A model generated the notes under the pieces. It had not been told where the DNA came from, searched no databases, and worked only from the letters and a program-made list of their open reading frames with translations. A stretch of 64,000 nt of DNA, from the NCBI RefSeq assembly GCF_001428105.1, contig NZ_LMSJ01000012.1, positions 246,569 through 310,568 on the forward strand. The letters run 5' to 3'. Source of the stretch: Paenibacillus sp. Soil766. GTDB taxonomy: Bacteria; Bacillota; Bacilli; Paenibacillales; NBRC-103111. This document shows positions 18,129 to 27,641 of this stretch, one piece after another. How positions within the stretch are numbered: position 1 is the stretch's first letter; each line of letters starts with the position of its first letter. The position numbers and the translations under genes were made by a program.

Positions 18129-18245
18129 TCATTGAAATCTCGAATATATCCAATTTCGTCTTGATAAATCTCGAAAGAATCTACAATATATCCAATTCCT
18201 TCGTGAAAAAAGCCAATTTCGGGTGTGAAAAGCTCCTATTTCATG

Positions 18246-18269
18246 AAAAAAGAGCGGTTGCCCGCTCTT
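18246..18269 (-). terminator. Terminator of AraC regulator gene
   Basis: AGAGCGG/CCGCTCT form a 7-bp stem with loop GCAA on the minus strand, followed by TTTTTT. It separates the regulator from the operon it precedes. Confidence 0.85.
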
Positions 18270-18301
18270 ATCTCAGTCTGTCACGTTCTTATTTTCTTCG
18301 C

Positions 18302-20671
18302 TCATTTCTCAAGCATTTCTTTATATTTACCTGGCGTAATGCCTTCGACCTTCTTAAAAACACGTATAAAAGCGTTAATATCATTAAAGCCGACACCATA
18401 TGCGGCATCTCCAACGGTTTGTTCTTTTCCTATGAGCAGCTGCTTGGATTTCTCAATCCGCACTTTATTGATTCGATCTAGTAAACCTTCTCCGACGTAA
18501 TCCTTGAAGAGCTTGGATAAATACGTGGCTTTACGATCAAAATGGCTGCCAATCATCGTCACATTCAAGTTCACATCCGTATAATTGTGTTCAATATAAG
18601 TATTCACTTGCTCCACAAGCTGTTGAAGCGCCTTCTGTTTCGTTATCGAATTTGCATGTTGCCTCTTAGCAGCGGTATACGCACAGACTTGTGCAATCAT
18701 ATCATCTAGTTGGAGATCCATATCTTGGACGGTTTTCGCGTTCAAGAGGCGGTCCAGCTGCTTAGGATTGCGAATGAAAAAACTTTCCTGCATCCCGCCC
18801 GTGTCGTTAAGGCTTTTCATGATTGTGGTTACTAAGCCCATCATTAAACATTTGGTTAACGAAACGGAAATACCTGATCCTTCATAATTTTTCTCCATAA
18901 TATCATGAAGAATTTGGCGAGCATCTGCCAGTTCTCCGAACTTCAAGGCATTGAGGAATTGTTGCTCCACGGCCATTGGATAATAATAACCTGAAGGATT
19001 ATCACAGTGTGTATGAGGCTTGAGATCATTGTAGGCGAGAATTTCGTGCCCACCCATGACAAGCTTGTAGGTCATCGCATCCAAGGCTTCCAAGAAAGCT
19101 TGTGGAACACTTGAAATGTGTTCATTCACGTTACTGATAGCGATAGTAAGATGAATATCATAGGTGGAAGCAAGGAACGTTTGTGCCTCATCTGCAATAC
19201 GTAGTAATTCCTCTTTGGCGCTGTGGCCATCTTCCATGGATAGATTCACTAAGCATGCAAGGGTATCATCAATTTCGGCCACGTAGCCGCGGTGTCGTTG
19301 TGAGACTAATTCTTCAACCACATTACTTACGATGAATTGAAGCAGCTTCCATTTCTCCTCGTCAGGTGTGTTTGTAATACGTTCGAAGAACGATTCACTT
19401 TTATCTGTGACGAAGAGCATGACCGCAAATTCTTTCCGATCCAGTTTCATATCAAAAGTCGTTAAGGCTTCCGCGATAGGTATTTTACCGTCAAGCTTAC
19501 CTTTCAACAGCTTTTCTACAAAATGAGACCGCACAATATGCCGGTGTTGCTCCACTTTACTTTTGAAATCAGCCATCTCAATTAACGTACTATCCAAGGC
19601 CTCCTGAATGAAATGGAATTCATTGTAGGTTTTGCCGGATTCGAGGATCTGTTTCTTCGAAAAAGCATGAACTAAACGCCGAACAGGGTTGTAATTTCTT
19701 CTCAGGAAGAAGAATGTCAATATACCTCCGCCTAACAAGCTAATCAGCATGCTTAGATAAGTCAGGTTGCGGATATGTGAGGCCTTCTGCCAATAGGTCG
19801 TGCTAGGCATGATCGAAACGTATTTGAGCTTGGAACGCGGCGATTCAATATTAAACACTTCATATTTCTCACCGTCATTGCTTTTAAAATAGAAGTTCGT
19901 CGCTTGATCCAGATTCGGATATGGGAAATCGACAGGCATCGTGCCCTCAGAGCTGGAAGCTAGAACTTGATTCTGTTCATTAAGAATAAGGACATGGCCT
20001 TTATTGAAGATTTCCATGTTCTGAATGGCACCAAGAATGCGGGATTGATCGATCATAATGACATTCGTTGCGAGCGGTTGATCGTGTTCTAAGGGATATG
20101 TGCTAATATATGCAACTGTTTTCCGAAGGCTATTATCGTCGCCAATCCGGTACATCGGTATGAATCCTTTGAAATTGCTGTGTGTCATAATCGATTGCCA
20201 GGAAGAGAAGGAGAAATCATTGCTTTTATGCAGCGTCTCGTAAGCGAAATCTTTCGAACGAACGGTCGTTGGGAGAATGACAGACTGATTCTTGTTCAAG
20301 TACACATAGAAAGAGTCGATCAAGGGATAAGAGGTTTTGTACATAGAGAAGCTCTTCGCAATCTGATAGGTATCATAAGGAAGATCTTTCGGATAGGTTT
20401 CATACTTATTTGAATAGAGCAACTCTTGTACATTCACATTCCATGTGATCTCAAAATTGAGCTGTTCCATGGCTTTGAATTGGTTGTCCATGACTTCGCG
20501 GACTTGCTTAAGCAAGGAATCATTCGCTTGTTGGATTTCTTCCTTTAATGTACGGTTGGACTCTACATATACTAATAGACCAATCACTACTGGAAGCAGG
20601 AGGATGACAATATAGGAAATTGACCATGTTAAGACGATACTTTGTCCATTAAAAATGAGCTTCTTCCGCAT
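18302..20671 (-). CDS. Membrane-anchored AraC family regulator (YtdP-like)
   Basis: The 789-residue protein has a membrane segment near residues 15-37, an extracellular sensory region (~38-300, Cache-like by layout), a second membrane segment (~302-322), a cytoplasmic linker and a C-terminal AraC domain with two helix-turn-helix motifs (VTMIGSHFDRKATYLSKLFK and VGDAAYGVGFNDINAFIRVF). This one-component layout is common in Paenibacillus beside sugar ABC operons: sugar or a binding protein is sensed outside and DNA is bound inside. It is immediately upstream of, and co-oriented with, the binding-protein operon, so it is its likely activator. The ligand is unknown. Confidence 0.92.
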   Translation of the reverse strand: MRKKLIFNGQSIVLTWSISYIVILLLPVVIGLLVYVESNRTLKEEIQQANDSLLKQVREVMDNQFKAMEQLNFEITWNVNVQELLYSNKYETYPKDLPYDTYQIAKSFSMYKTSYPLIDSFYVYLNKNQSVILPTTVRSKDFAYETLHKSNDFSFSSWQSIMTHSNFKGFIPMYRIGDDNSLRKTVAYISTYPLEHDQPLATNVIMIDQSRILGAIQNMEIFNKGHVLILNEQNQVLASSSEGTMPVDFPYPNLDQATNFYFKSNDGEKYEVFNIESPRSKLKYVSIMPSTTYWQKASHIRNLTYLSMLISLLGGGILTFFFLRRNYNPVRRLVHAFSKKQILESGKTYNEFHFIQEALDSTLIEMADFKSKVEQHRHIVRSHFVEKLLKGKLDGKIPIAEALTTFDMKLDRKEFAVMLFVTDKSESFFERITNTPDEEKWKLLQFIVSNVVEELVSQRHRGYVAEIDDTLACLVNLSMEDGHSAKEELLRIADEAQTFLASTYDIHLTIAISNVNEHISSVPQAFLEALDAMTYKLVMGGHEILAYNDLKPHTHCDNPSGYYYPMAVEQQFLNALKFGELADARQILHDIMEKNYEGSGISVSLTKCLMMGLVTTIMKSLNDTGGMQESFFIRNPKQLDRLLNAKTVQDMDLQLDDMIAQVCAYTAAKRQHANSITKQKALQQLVEQVNTYIEHNYTDVNLNVTMIGSHFDRKATYLSKLFKDYVGEGLLDRINKVRIEKSKQLLIGKEQTVGDAAYGVGFNDINAFIRVFKKVEGITPGKYKEMLEK

Positions 20672-20799
20672 AGGTAAGGCCCCCTTGCAATCTACTTGTC
20701 ATTTGAGCACTGAGAAGTAGGAATGAATGCGCTCTCATACTATTGTATTTCCTTTCCTTCGTCTACGTCAACGAGGGAAAGGAGCTTTTTTCTGTGGGG

Positions 20800-22065
20800 T
20801 TATTCAAGGGTTTTAAAACGCTGCTTGCCGAAGAAAAAATAAAATAAAAATGAAATAACGGAGTACACAACAGCTGTGATGCAAAAGGCGTATGCATACC
20901 CGAAATAACTACCGTATCGGAAGACGAGGCCTGTACTGATTGGAGATGCGATAAACCAACCGAGGTTAAATACAGCCTCTCCGGAGCTTGAGGCAAGTCC
21001 GCGAAGCGAACGATGGACATAGCTCATTTTAATAGAATTATAGAAAGGATTAGCCGCGTTCATTAGCGCTTGACGGAATAAATATCCGCCGGATGATAGG
21101 TAGAAATTCGCTGAGAAGGCCGTTATGAGCAGAAAAGGAATAGAACTAAGCTGCAGATAGACAACTGACTTCACTTCACCATAACGTTTGGCAATCATCG
21201 GTCCAATAAGGAAGGCGACCCCTGTGGCGGCTTGTCCTAAGGCGACGACGATTCCAATTGCGGATTTCGACGCCTCAAAGCGATCCTCAAAATATACGTT
21301 GAGATAAGGCACGATCATCCCTCCGCCAAGGGAGGAGAGTAAACCAAGCAAACAGAAAATGGCGATGACTTGGATAGACGTTTTGTGCTCACGCCAAGTG
21401 GCTTTCCAGCTCAAAGATTCGCGGTGTGGTGCATCTTCTTCCTTCTCGAGATCACTTTTTTCAAATAAAGACATCGGAATGACACCAAGTGCTGCGATGG
21501 CGACGCCAATGAGCAAGGTATACCTTAAGCTATGAATTTCATCTACGCCTATTAGGAATTGGAAGAAATCACAAAGCACGCCACCGATGGCTATGCCAAT
21601 GACATTGGCCAGCATAACTAGCGCCATATTGAGTGAGAAGAGATGAACCCGTTGCTGTGGCGTTGAGTTGTTGGCCATGAAAGGAAGAATCGTCGCGGAG
21701 ACAACCGCTAGAGCCATGCCTCCTAAGAAAGCGGAAATCAGCATGCCTTCATGTAGTTGAATGAGTGATCGCGCAGTTAGTGCAGCAATTGTAAATATGA
21801 GACCGAAAGAAATGACACGCTTGGGACCGAAGCGATCGTTCATGATGCCCGCTGGGATGAGGATGATGGCTGCGGCCAAAGCTGTCATGCCTACAATGCT
21901 GCCGACCATCGTTTGCTCGTAGCCTAAGCTTCGTACATAGAGGTTGTACACAAGCCCGAACATGCTAATACCCAAGTTCCAAACAAAATTAAACCAGAAA
22001 AATAGCTTAATATTTCGGCTATAACCTTCGAGTTGAAGCTTCCATTCACGTAGTAGATTGATCAT
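20800..22065 (-). CDS. MFS transporter
   Basis: The frame starts at TTG 22104, but AGGCAGG (22080-22074) points to ATG 22065 (MINLLREWKLQLEGYSRN), leaving 421 residues and about twelve membrane segments. The cytoplasmic loop after segment 2 reads GIMNDRFGPKR, the typical D-R-x-G-x-(K/R)-(R/K) signature of the major facilitator superfamily, and a charged central loop (KSDLEKEEDAPHRE) splits the halves. Drug or metabolite export is likely in this group, but no substrate can be assigned. It is not clearly linked to neighbouring genes. Confidence 0.9.
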   Translation of the reverse strand: MINLLREWKLQLEGYSRNIKLFFWFNFVWNLGISMFGLVYNLYVRSLGYEQTMVGSIVGMTALAAAIILIPAGIMNDRFGPKRVISFGLIFTIAALTARSLIQLHEGMLISAFLGGMALAVVSATILPFMANNSTPQQRVHLFSLNMALVMLANVIGIAIGGVLCDFFQFLIGVDEIHSLRYTLLIGVAIAALGVIPMSLFEKSDLEKEEDAPHRESLSWKATWREHKTSIQVIAIFCLLGLLSSLGGGMIVPYLNVYFEDRFEASKSAIGIVVALGQAATGVAFLIGPMIAKRYGEVKSVVYLQLSSIPFLLITAFSANFYLSSGGYLFRQALMNAANPFYNSIKMSYVHRSLRGLASSSGEAVFNLGWFIASPISTGLVFRYGSYFGYAYAFCITAVVYSVISFLFYFFFGKQRFKTLE

Positions 22066-22222
22066 GCGATAATCCTGCCTTTGTATTTTGTGTCTAAATT
22101 GCAATCGCTTTGTCTATTCTACCACTGGTAAATACTTTTGAACACGGGAAAGACTTGATATATGTTCCGATCTGTATAATAATAAGTAGTCTAATCTACG
22201 AAGCAGGGAGCACATAATTGAA

Positions 22223-22456
22223 ATGTCTACAACAACGAGTATTGTAACGGAAGAACAGAAACCGGAAGTTGAACAGATTGAGATTTGGAAATGTAAAGCA
22301 ACAGAATGTAAAGCTTGGGTTCGCAAAGAATTCGTGACAGAAGCATTACCAACTTGCCCGCTTTGTAAAACACAGATGGTACGCAGCTACAAGCATGTAC
22401 CGGTAGCAGCAAAAAAAGGAAATAAAAAGTTTCTTGTAGGAAAGAAACGGTTTTAA
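22223..22456 (+). CDS. ydjO: YdjO-like cold-inducible zinc-ribbon protein
   Basis: The 77-residue protein matches the YdjO family in length and in its Cys pattern: WKCKATECKAWVRKEF and TCPLCKTQM give four cysteines in a small zinc-ribbon layout. A basic C-terminus (KKGNKKFLVGKKRF) follows. A perfect TATAAT is at 22175-22180, about 43 bases upstream of the ATG, with no clear -35 at 17 bases; AGGGAG at 22205-22210 is a little far from the start. YdjO proteins are annotated as cold-inducible; their molecular role is unknown. Confidence 0.85.
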   Translation: MSTTTSIVTEEQKPEVEQIEIWKCKATECKAWVRKEFVTEALPTCPLCKTQMVRSYKHVPVAAKKGNKKFLVGKKRF

Positions 22457-22497
22457 TTCGGAATTATTGAAAAGTTTCTACTAATATTAGAGGTCAA

Positions 22498-22552
22498 GAT
22501 CAAGAGCATCTTCAGCGAGGCGTGAAGAGTGATGCTTTTGGTCTTTTTTTTT
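22498..22552 (+). terminator. Rho-independent terminator of ydjO-like gene
   Basis: GATCAAGAGCATC (22498-22510) pairs with GATGCTTTTGGTC (22531-22543) through G-U pairs, and the inner CTTCA/TGAAG also pair. Nine T residues follow. Confidence 0.9.
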
Positions 22553-22602
22553 GGAAAGAATAGCAATAGACAAGCATAGCATGGTAACGAGGGGGAGATG
22601 CT

Positions 22603-23046
22603 GTGATTGGGCCTACGATAAATGTGAGTGATGATACAGAACTCATGCTGAAAGAGCTTCAGGAACGTAAACAGAAATGGGATAAGCTCAAGCAGTTCCA
22701 ACCGATCTTATCGATCACGACAGGAGCCAGTTTATTAATCGTCATTTATCTGTTATATCGGCAAGTTATCGTCCGTTCGGGCGGTAACGCGATCATGATA
22801 TTGGATTTACTCATTTCAAATAAATTGTTATGCAGCTTATTGCTCGCCTGTATTTCACTTTTTCTGTATGCGTCTAATCGGTCGCGTGAAATGGAAAAGG
22901 CGAAGAGTAAATATGAAGACTTACGTATAGAAGCGATTGAACGTTTGGAGGCTTCCTGGTTGAAAGATGTGAAGTCAGAGGCAAGGGATCAAATTTCGAG
23001 CTTCCTTTCCAAGGAGTATGATATTAATATAGTCTATAAGAATTGA
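22603..23046 (+). CDS. DUF2663 (YpbF-like) membrane protein
   Basis: GTG 22603 follows GGGGGAG. The 147-residue protein has a charged helical start, two membrane segments (ILSITTGASLLIVIYLLY and LLCSLLLACISLFLYA) and a long charged C-terminal helix (MEKAKSKYEDLRIEAIERLE). Length and layout agree with B. subtilis YpbF (DUF2663), whose function is unknown. It is followed 30 bases later by the CBM9-like gene. Confidence 0.75.
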   Translation: MIGPTINVSDDTELMLKELQERKQKWDKLKQFQPILSITTGASLLIVIYLLYRQVIVRSGGNAIMILDLLISNKLLCSLLLACISLFLYASNRSREMEKAKSKYEDLRIEAIERLEASWLKDVKSEARDQISSFLSKEYDINIVYKN

Positions 23047-23076
23047 TTTGGAAGAGTAAGGGAGCAACGGGTAAAG

Positions 23077-23688
23077 ATGAGTTACATATGTCGATACATA
23101 GATGAAATTAGTCGTGTGAAATGGGAAGATATGCAAGCTAATTACTTGCGTGACGTGGTGTCGGCGGATGCCCCGAGGTTGGAAACTCGCTTTCGATCCT
23201 GCTGGACTGCGGATAGTCTGCATATCCGATACGAATGTGAGGATGATCATGTGGTGTCAACAATGACGCGGCGTGACGATCCACTCTATGAGGAGGATGT
23301 TGTAGAGGTGTTCCTTGACCCTTTCGGCGGCGGCACGACTTACTACGAGTTTGAAGTAAGCCCACGGGGCGTCTTGTTCGATGCGTTGATTCATAATACG
23401 CTGGATGGGAATAAAGAGATTGATACCTCATGGATGGCGAAGGGATTCCAAGCGACGGTAACTGAAAGCGCCGATGCCGATGGATGGCGAGTCTATGAGG
23501 TGCGGATCCCATTCGCGGATTTAGATGAGGCAGGGGTGCCTCATTCCGGAATGGTCTGGCATTGGAATGTATTCCGTATAGATGATGATCGCGACGGCGT
23601 TCGGCATTATTCAGCATGGTCACCAACGGGGATCGTCAATTTCCATGTTCCTCAGCGATTTGGGGAGCTTGTATTTGTGAAGGAATGA
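23077..23688 (+). CDS. CBM9-like carbohydrate-binding protein without signal peptide
   Basis: The 203-residue beta-rich protein has features of the CBM9-like fold: WTADSLHIRYECEDDHV, DPLYEEDVVEVFLDP, YYEFEVSPRGVLFDA and a conserved end WSPTGIVNFHVPQRFGELVF. Such domains usually occur attached to secreted xylanases; here it is a stand-alone protein without a signal peptide. In Paenibacillus such single-domain proteins are annotated as carbohydrate-binding family 9-like. The ligand and role are unknown. Confidence 0.8.
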   Translation: MSYICRYIDEISRVKWEDMQANYLRDVVSADAPRLETRFRSCWTADSLHIRYECEDDHVVSTMTRRDDPLYEEDVVEVFLDPFGGGTTYYEFEVSPRGVLFDALIHNTLDGNKEIDTSWMAKGFQATVTESADADGWRVYEVRIPFADLDEAGVPHSGMVWHWNVFRIDDDRDGVRHYSAWSPTGIVNFHVPQRFGELVFVKE

Positions 23689-23738
23689 AGAAGGGTTCAA
23701 CCACACCCCATTTCTCAGAATGGGTGGTGTAGACTGCA

Positions 23739-23920
23739 TTAGTCCGATTTTGCCGACTTAATCAGACTATTCAAACCAGCAAAACATAATTAGTCCGAAA
23801 AAGCCTAACTAAATCACCCAAACCAACCCTCACATAGGGAAAATGGTGAAATAATTGGGCATAATCGGACTATTTACTGTTAGTAGCGAGAAATTCTCGA
23901 TTTAGTTCGGAGAAATGGGA
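23739..23920. repeat. TTAGTCCGA repeat cluster in convergent intergenic region
   Basis: TTAGTCCGA occurs at 23739-23747 and 23790-23798, related ATCAGACTA at 23761, the inverted form TCGGACTA at 23865-23872, and a degenerate TTTAGTTCGG near 23901. It is the first of three repeat classes filling the 1-kb gap between the CBM9-like gene and ornithine aminotransferase. No gene is visible in 23689-24687. Confidence 0.55.
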
Positions 23921-24000
23921 CTAAAGATTCTACAGGAGACGAAATAGGTCGTGTATATCGAGTGTCTCAAGTAAAGTCTGCACGCATTATCTACGCGAAC

Positions 24001-24160
24001 AAGTTACTCTTTTCCAAACCCCATGCTACCTACTTTAACAAGCTACTCTTACCAAACCCGTGACACCTACTTTAACAAGCTACTCTTTACCTACGCCTGT
24101 GGTATCTATTCCATCAAGCTACTCTTACCCCAGTGGCACTTACTCAAATAAGCTACTCTT
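24001..24160. repeat. AAGCTACTCTT direct-repeat array, five copies
   Basis: Copies start at 24001 (AAGTTACTCTT), 24040, 24077, 24116 and 24150, so steps are 39, 37, 39 and 34 bases. The sequence between copies is partly conserved (ACCAAACCC, CTACTTTAACA). A reverse-complement single copy lies at 11853-11863 in another intergenic region. Confidence 0.75.
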
Positions 24161-24180
24161 TACCAACTTCAATAAGTGTA

Positions 24181-24661
24181 AGTCGAAAAAATCGACTTAG
24201 GGGCTTCCATAAGCCAAGTTACGCCCGAGCTAGTCGAAATAATCGACTATCTGAGGCACAAAAGGCCATGCCAAGCCCGAGCTAGTCGAAATAATCGACT
24301 ATCTGAGGCCCAAAATGCCGTGCTGCGCCCGAGATAGTCGAAATATTCGACTATCTGAGGCCCAAAATGCCGTGCTGCGCCCGAGCTAGTCGAAATAATC
24401 GACTATCTGAGGCCCAAAAGGCCGTGCTGCGCCCGAGTTAGTCGAAATAATCGACTATCTGAGGCCCAAAGGCAGTGCTGCGCCCGAGCTAGTCGAAATA
24501 ATCGACTATCTGAGGCCCAAAGGCAGTGCTGCGCCCGAGATAGTCGAAATAATCGACTATCTCATGCCAAAAATGCCGTGCTGCACCCGAGCTAGTCGAA
24601 ATAATCGACTATCTGAGGCCCAATGGCAGTGCTGCGCCCGAGCTAGTCGAAATAATCGACT
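24181..24661. repeat. Ten-copy palindrome array with 51-52 bp period
   Basis: The inverted repeat AGTCGA-N5-TCGACT starts at 24181, 24232, 24284, 24336, 24388, 24440, 24491, 24542, 24594 and 24645, giving steps of 51 or 52 bases. The 34-35 bases between palindromes are also nearly the same (CTGAGGCCCAAA, GTGCTGCGCCCGAG). The last copy extends to a 9-bp arm (GCTAGTCGA/TCGACTAGC). The step is not a multiple of three throughout, so the array is not coding. It ends 26 bases from the stop of the ornithine aminotransferase gene and lies between convergent genes. Confidence 0.95.
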
Positions 24662-24687
24662 AGCCCGCACCACCAGCACCGCCCAAA

Positions 24688-25887
24688 TCACTCCACTCGC
24701 AACACTTCGTGCAGCTGCTGCCAGGCCCAGTCCAGCTCATCCTTCGTGATGATAAGGGGGGGCGCTAAACGAATGATATGCTCGTGTGTTTCCTTGCAAA
24801 GCAGGCCTTTATCCTTCAATGCTTCGCAGAATGGGCGGGCCGGGACCATCAAATCGATCCCGATGAATAAACCGCGGCCGCGAATCTCCTTGATCAGCGG
24901 ATTCTCGATTCCCTGAAGCCGCTTCAGGAAATAAGCCCCAAGCGCATCGGAACGCTCTGAGAGCTGTTCCTGCTCCAACACCTCAAGTGCAGCAATCCCG
25001 ACGGCGCAGCCGAGCGGGTTGCCTCCGAACGTCGAGCCGTGTGACCCCGGCTCGAACACCTCAAGGACCTCACGATCTCCGGCCACGGCCGAGATCGGAA
25101 AAACACCGCCGCCAAGTGCTTTGCCAAGTACATACAGGTTCGGCGTGACGCCTTCCCAGTCGCTGGCAAAGCGACGGCCCGTGCGGCCGAATCCCGTCTG
25201 GATTTCGTCCGCGACGAACAACACCTGATTCGCCTTGCAGAGCTCATAGCTTTCCCGCAGAAACCCTTCCTGCGGGATCACAATGCCAGCTTCGCCCTGA
25301 ATGGGCTCTACGATAAACCCAGCCGTGTTCGGCCCAATCGCTTCACGTAACGCTTCAACATCTCCGTATGGAATCATCCGGAAGCCCGGCGTGAAAGGCC
25401 CGAAGCCACGTTTGTATTCCGGAGACGAGGAGAAGGAGGTAATTGTCACGGTACGACCATGGAAGTTGCCTTCGCACACAATGATCTCAGCCTGATCAGC
25501 AGGTATCCCCTTGACATCATACCCCCATCGGCGAACTGCCTTAATCGCTGTTTCAACCGCTTCTGCGCCGGTATTCATAGGTAATATCATGGGTTTTCCT
25601 GTATATAGTGCCAATTTCTCATAGAACTGTCCAAGGATCTCGCTATGAAAGGCTCTTGAGGTCAAAGTAACTTTGCCAGCTTGTTCAACTAATGCGTTCA
25701 ATATATGTGGGTGACGATGCCCCTGATTCAGAGCTGAATATGCACTCAGCATGTCCATAAATCGCTGACCTTCGGGGTTCTCAACCCAAACACCTTCGGC
25801 TTTGGAGATCACCAGCGGCAGCGGGTTGTAATTACGTGCACCATATTTCTCAGTTTGCTCAATAATCTTCGAGCTTTGTGTTGGCAT
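24688..25887 (-). CDS. rocD: Ornithine aminotransferase
   Basis: GGGGAGG precedes ATG 25887, so the in-frame ATG at 25908 is not used; the protein has 399 residues, the usual RocD length. It is a PLP enzyme of class [29 protein letters not shown], the [13 protein letters not shown] motif and the Schiff-base lysine in VLGKALGGG are present. It converts ornithine and 2-oxoglutarate into glutamate semialdehyde and glutamate, the second step of arginine breakdown after the arginase encoded at 28038-28952. The two genes are separated by aspartase rather than forming a rocDEF operon. Bases ~24780-25500 are visibly GC-richer than the rest. Confidence 0.95.
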   Translation of the reverse strand: MPTQSSKIIEQTEKYGARNYNPLPLVISKAEGVWVENPEGQRFMDMLSAYSALNQGHRHPHILNALVEQAGKVTLTSRAFHSEILGQFYEKLALYTGKPMILPMNTGAEAVETAIKAVRRWGYDVKGIPADQAEIIVCEGNFHGRTVTITSFSSSPEYKRGFGPFTPGFRMIPYGDVEALREAIGPNTAGFIVEPIQGEAGIVIPQEGFLRESYELCKANQVLFVADEIQTGFGRTGRRFASDWEGVTPNLYVLGKALGGGVFPISAVAGDREVLEVFEPGSHGSTFGGNPLGCAVGIAALEVLEQEQLSERSDALGAYFLKRLQGIENPLIKEIRGRGLFIGIDLMVPARPFCEALKDKGLLCKETHEHIIRLAPPLIITKDELDWAWQQLHEVLRVE

Positions 25888-26061
25888 AAGTTTTCCTCCC
25901 CGTAACATAATTCAAGGTTGTACTTCATTGTATTCTATTATTAGCGTACGATGACTTCTTGAGTATATAATTGAAAAATAGGCGAGGATTAGCAATCTTA
26001 GCTTTCTGTGCATATCTCTCATTATTAAGCAAAAAATAACCATGATAATGGACTTATTGCT

Positions 26062-26097
26062 GTTCCGTTCTGTTCTGATGTTCCGTTCTGTTCTGAT
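26062..26097. repeat. Perfect 18-bp tandem duplication upstream of aspartase
   Basis: GTTCCGTTCTGTTCTGAT is present twice in direct succession (26062-26079 and 26080-26097), 70 bases before the aspartase start. It falls where the leader or promoter should be and could vary in copy number by slippage. Confidence 0.8.
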
Positions 26098-26166
26098 CTT
26101 TCAGGTTGTTCAGGTTCAATCGAAGCTTTAGGAATGAAATATGAAGTGACAAAGGATGGTAGTCGA

Positions 26167-27585
26167 ATGACTTTTCGCATCGAGAAAGACTTTTTAGGAG
26201 AAAAACAGGTCCCATCTCATGCCTATTATGGCATTCAAACGATGAGAGCAATCGAAAATTTCCCGATCACAGGTGTTACCATTCATGTTGAGCTCATCAC
26301 GGCATTGGCGGAAGTTAAGCGTGCAGCGGCACAGGCGAATATGGATACCCATATGCTGCCTAAGAAAATTGGAGAAGCATTAGTTAAAGCTGCAGAAGAA
26401 GTGAGCAAAGGAAGCCTCGTAGAGGAATTTATTGTCGATTCCATTCAAGGCGGAGCAGGTACCTCCATCAATATGAATATGAACGAAGTGCTGGCCAATC
26501 GGAGCTTAGAGCTACTAGGTGAGGAAAAAGGAAGTTACTTCCACTGTAATCCGAATAATCATGTGAATATGTCCCAATCGACGAATGATGTGATTCCAAC
26601 CGCGATCAAAATAGCTGCTTATCGCTTGTCGGAGCAATTAATAGAAGCTTTAACTTCCTTACAAGGTGCTTTCGCACGGAAAGAAATCGAATTCGATGAT
26701 GTGATCAAAATGGGGAGAACACACCTCCAAGATGCCGTACCGATCCGTATGGGCCAAGAATTTGGCGCTTATGCCCGTGTTTTGATGCGTGATATTAATC
26801 GTATCAAGCAAGCGATGCGAGGGCTTCTAATCGTTAATATGGGAGCAACGGCCGTTGGTACAGGGCTCAATGCCAAGCCAGAATATGTGGAGCGCGTTAT
26901 GTTCCATTTGAAAACGGCAATTGGTATTCCAGTTGAAATCTCGGAGCATCTAGTCGATGGCACACAGAATATGGATGCTTACACCGAGCTATCTGCATCG
27001 CTGAAAGTATGTGCAGTGAACCTCTCCAAAATATGCAATGATATTCGGATGATGGCTTCTGGACCTCGCGCAGGGCTAGGTGAACTGAAGTTGCCGCCTA
27101 GACAGCCGGGTTCTTCGATTATGCCGGGCAAAGTCAATCCAGTCATGCCAGAGGTAGTGAATCAAGTGGCATTCCAGGTCATCGGAAATGATCATACAAT
27201 TTGTTTGGCTTGTGAAGCGGGCCAATTCGAGCTGAATGTCATGGGGCCGGTCTTAGCTTTTAATCTTTTGCAATCTCTAAAAATATTGCGAAATGCAGCC
27301 AGCGTATTCGAACGCTTCGCAATTGAAGGATTGGAAGCCGATCGCGAACGGTGTAAAAATTACGTGGAACAAAGCTTCGGTATCGTTACCGCATTAAATC
27401 CACATCTGGGCTACGAAGTTGCCGCGCAGCTAGTGAAAGAGGCGGTGCGCACGGGTCTTACCTTGAAGGAACTTATATTAGAAAGAGGACTTCTCACAAC
27501 GGAAGAGATTGAAGAAATCTTGAATCCGATTCAGATGACTACGCCAGGTATAGCTGGCGACAGACTGCTGCGCCCCGCAGATTAA
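26167..27585 (+). CDS. ansB: Aspartate ammonia-lyase (aspartase)
   Basis: AAAGGATGG (26151-26159) favours ATG 26167 over the in-frame ATG at 26134, giving MTFRIEKDFLGEKQVP, 472 residues. It is very similar along its length to B. subtilis AnsB as I remember it (YYGIQTMRAIENFPITG, NMSQSTNDV, MGRTHLQDAVPIRMGQE). The fumarase/aspartase signature GSSIMPGKVNP is intact. The enzyme deaminates aspartate to fumarate, linking amino acid nitrogen to the TCA cycle. It stands alone between rocD and the arginase genes, in an amino acid catabolism neighbourhood. Confidence 0.95.
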   Translation: MTFRIEKDFLGEKQVPSHAYYGIQTMRAIENFPITGVTIHVELITALAEVKRAAAQANMDTHMLPKKIGEALVKAAEEVSKGSLVEEFIVDSIQGGAGTSINMNMNEVLANRSLELLGEEKGSYFHCNPNNHVNMSQSTNDVIPTAIKIAAYRLSEQLIEALTSLQGAFARKEIEFDDVIKMGRTHLQDAVPIRMGQEFGAYARVLMRDINRIKQAMRGLLIVNMGATAVGTGLNAKPEYVERVMFHLKTAIGIPVEISEHLVDGTQNMDAYTELSASLKVCAVNLSKICNDIRMMASGPRAGLGELKLPPRQPGSSIMPGKVNPVMPEVVNQVAFQVIGNDHTICLACEAGQFELNVMGPVLAFNLLQSLKILRNAASVFERFAIEGLEADRERCKNYVEQSFGIVTALNPHLGYEVAAQLVKEAVRTGLTLKELILERGLLTTEEIEEILNPIQMTTPGIAGDRLLRPAD

Positions 27586-27598
27586 GTTAGCAACTAAC

Positions 27599-27634
27599 AA
27601 TACCCCCATCTCAATCGATGAGATCGGGGGTATT
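27599..27634. terminator. Bidirectional terminator between aspartase and glyoxalase-fold genes
   Basis: AATACCCCCATCTCA (27599-27613) pairs with TGAGATCGGGGGTATT (27619-27634) with one bulge. It lies between two convergent genes and has short T/A ends, so it can serve both. Confidence 0.85.
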
Positions 27635-27641
27635 TGGTGCG

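Noticed and set aside
24181..24661. CRISPR array
   Set aside because: The intervals between palindromes are nearly identical instead of unique, the repeat unit is only 17 bp, and there are no cas genes.
24564..24749. 61-codon Cys/Arg-rich ORF over the palindrome array
   Set aside because: It is the translation of two or three tandem repeat units and runs into the end of rocD; it has no ribosome-binding site.
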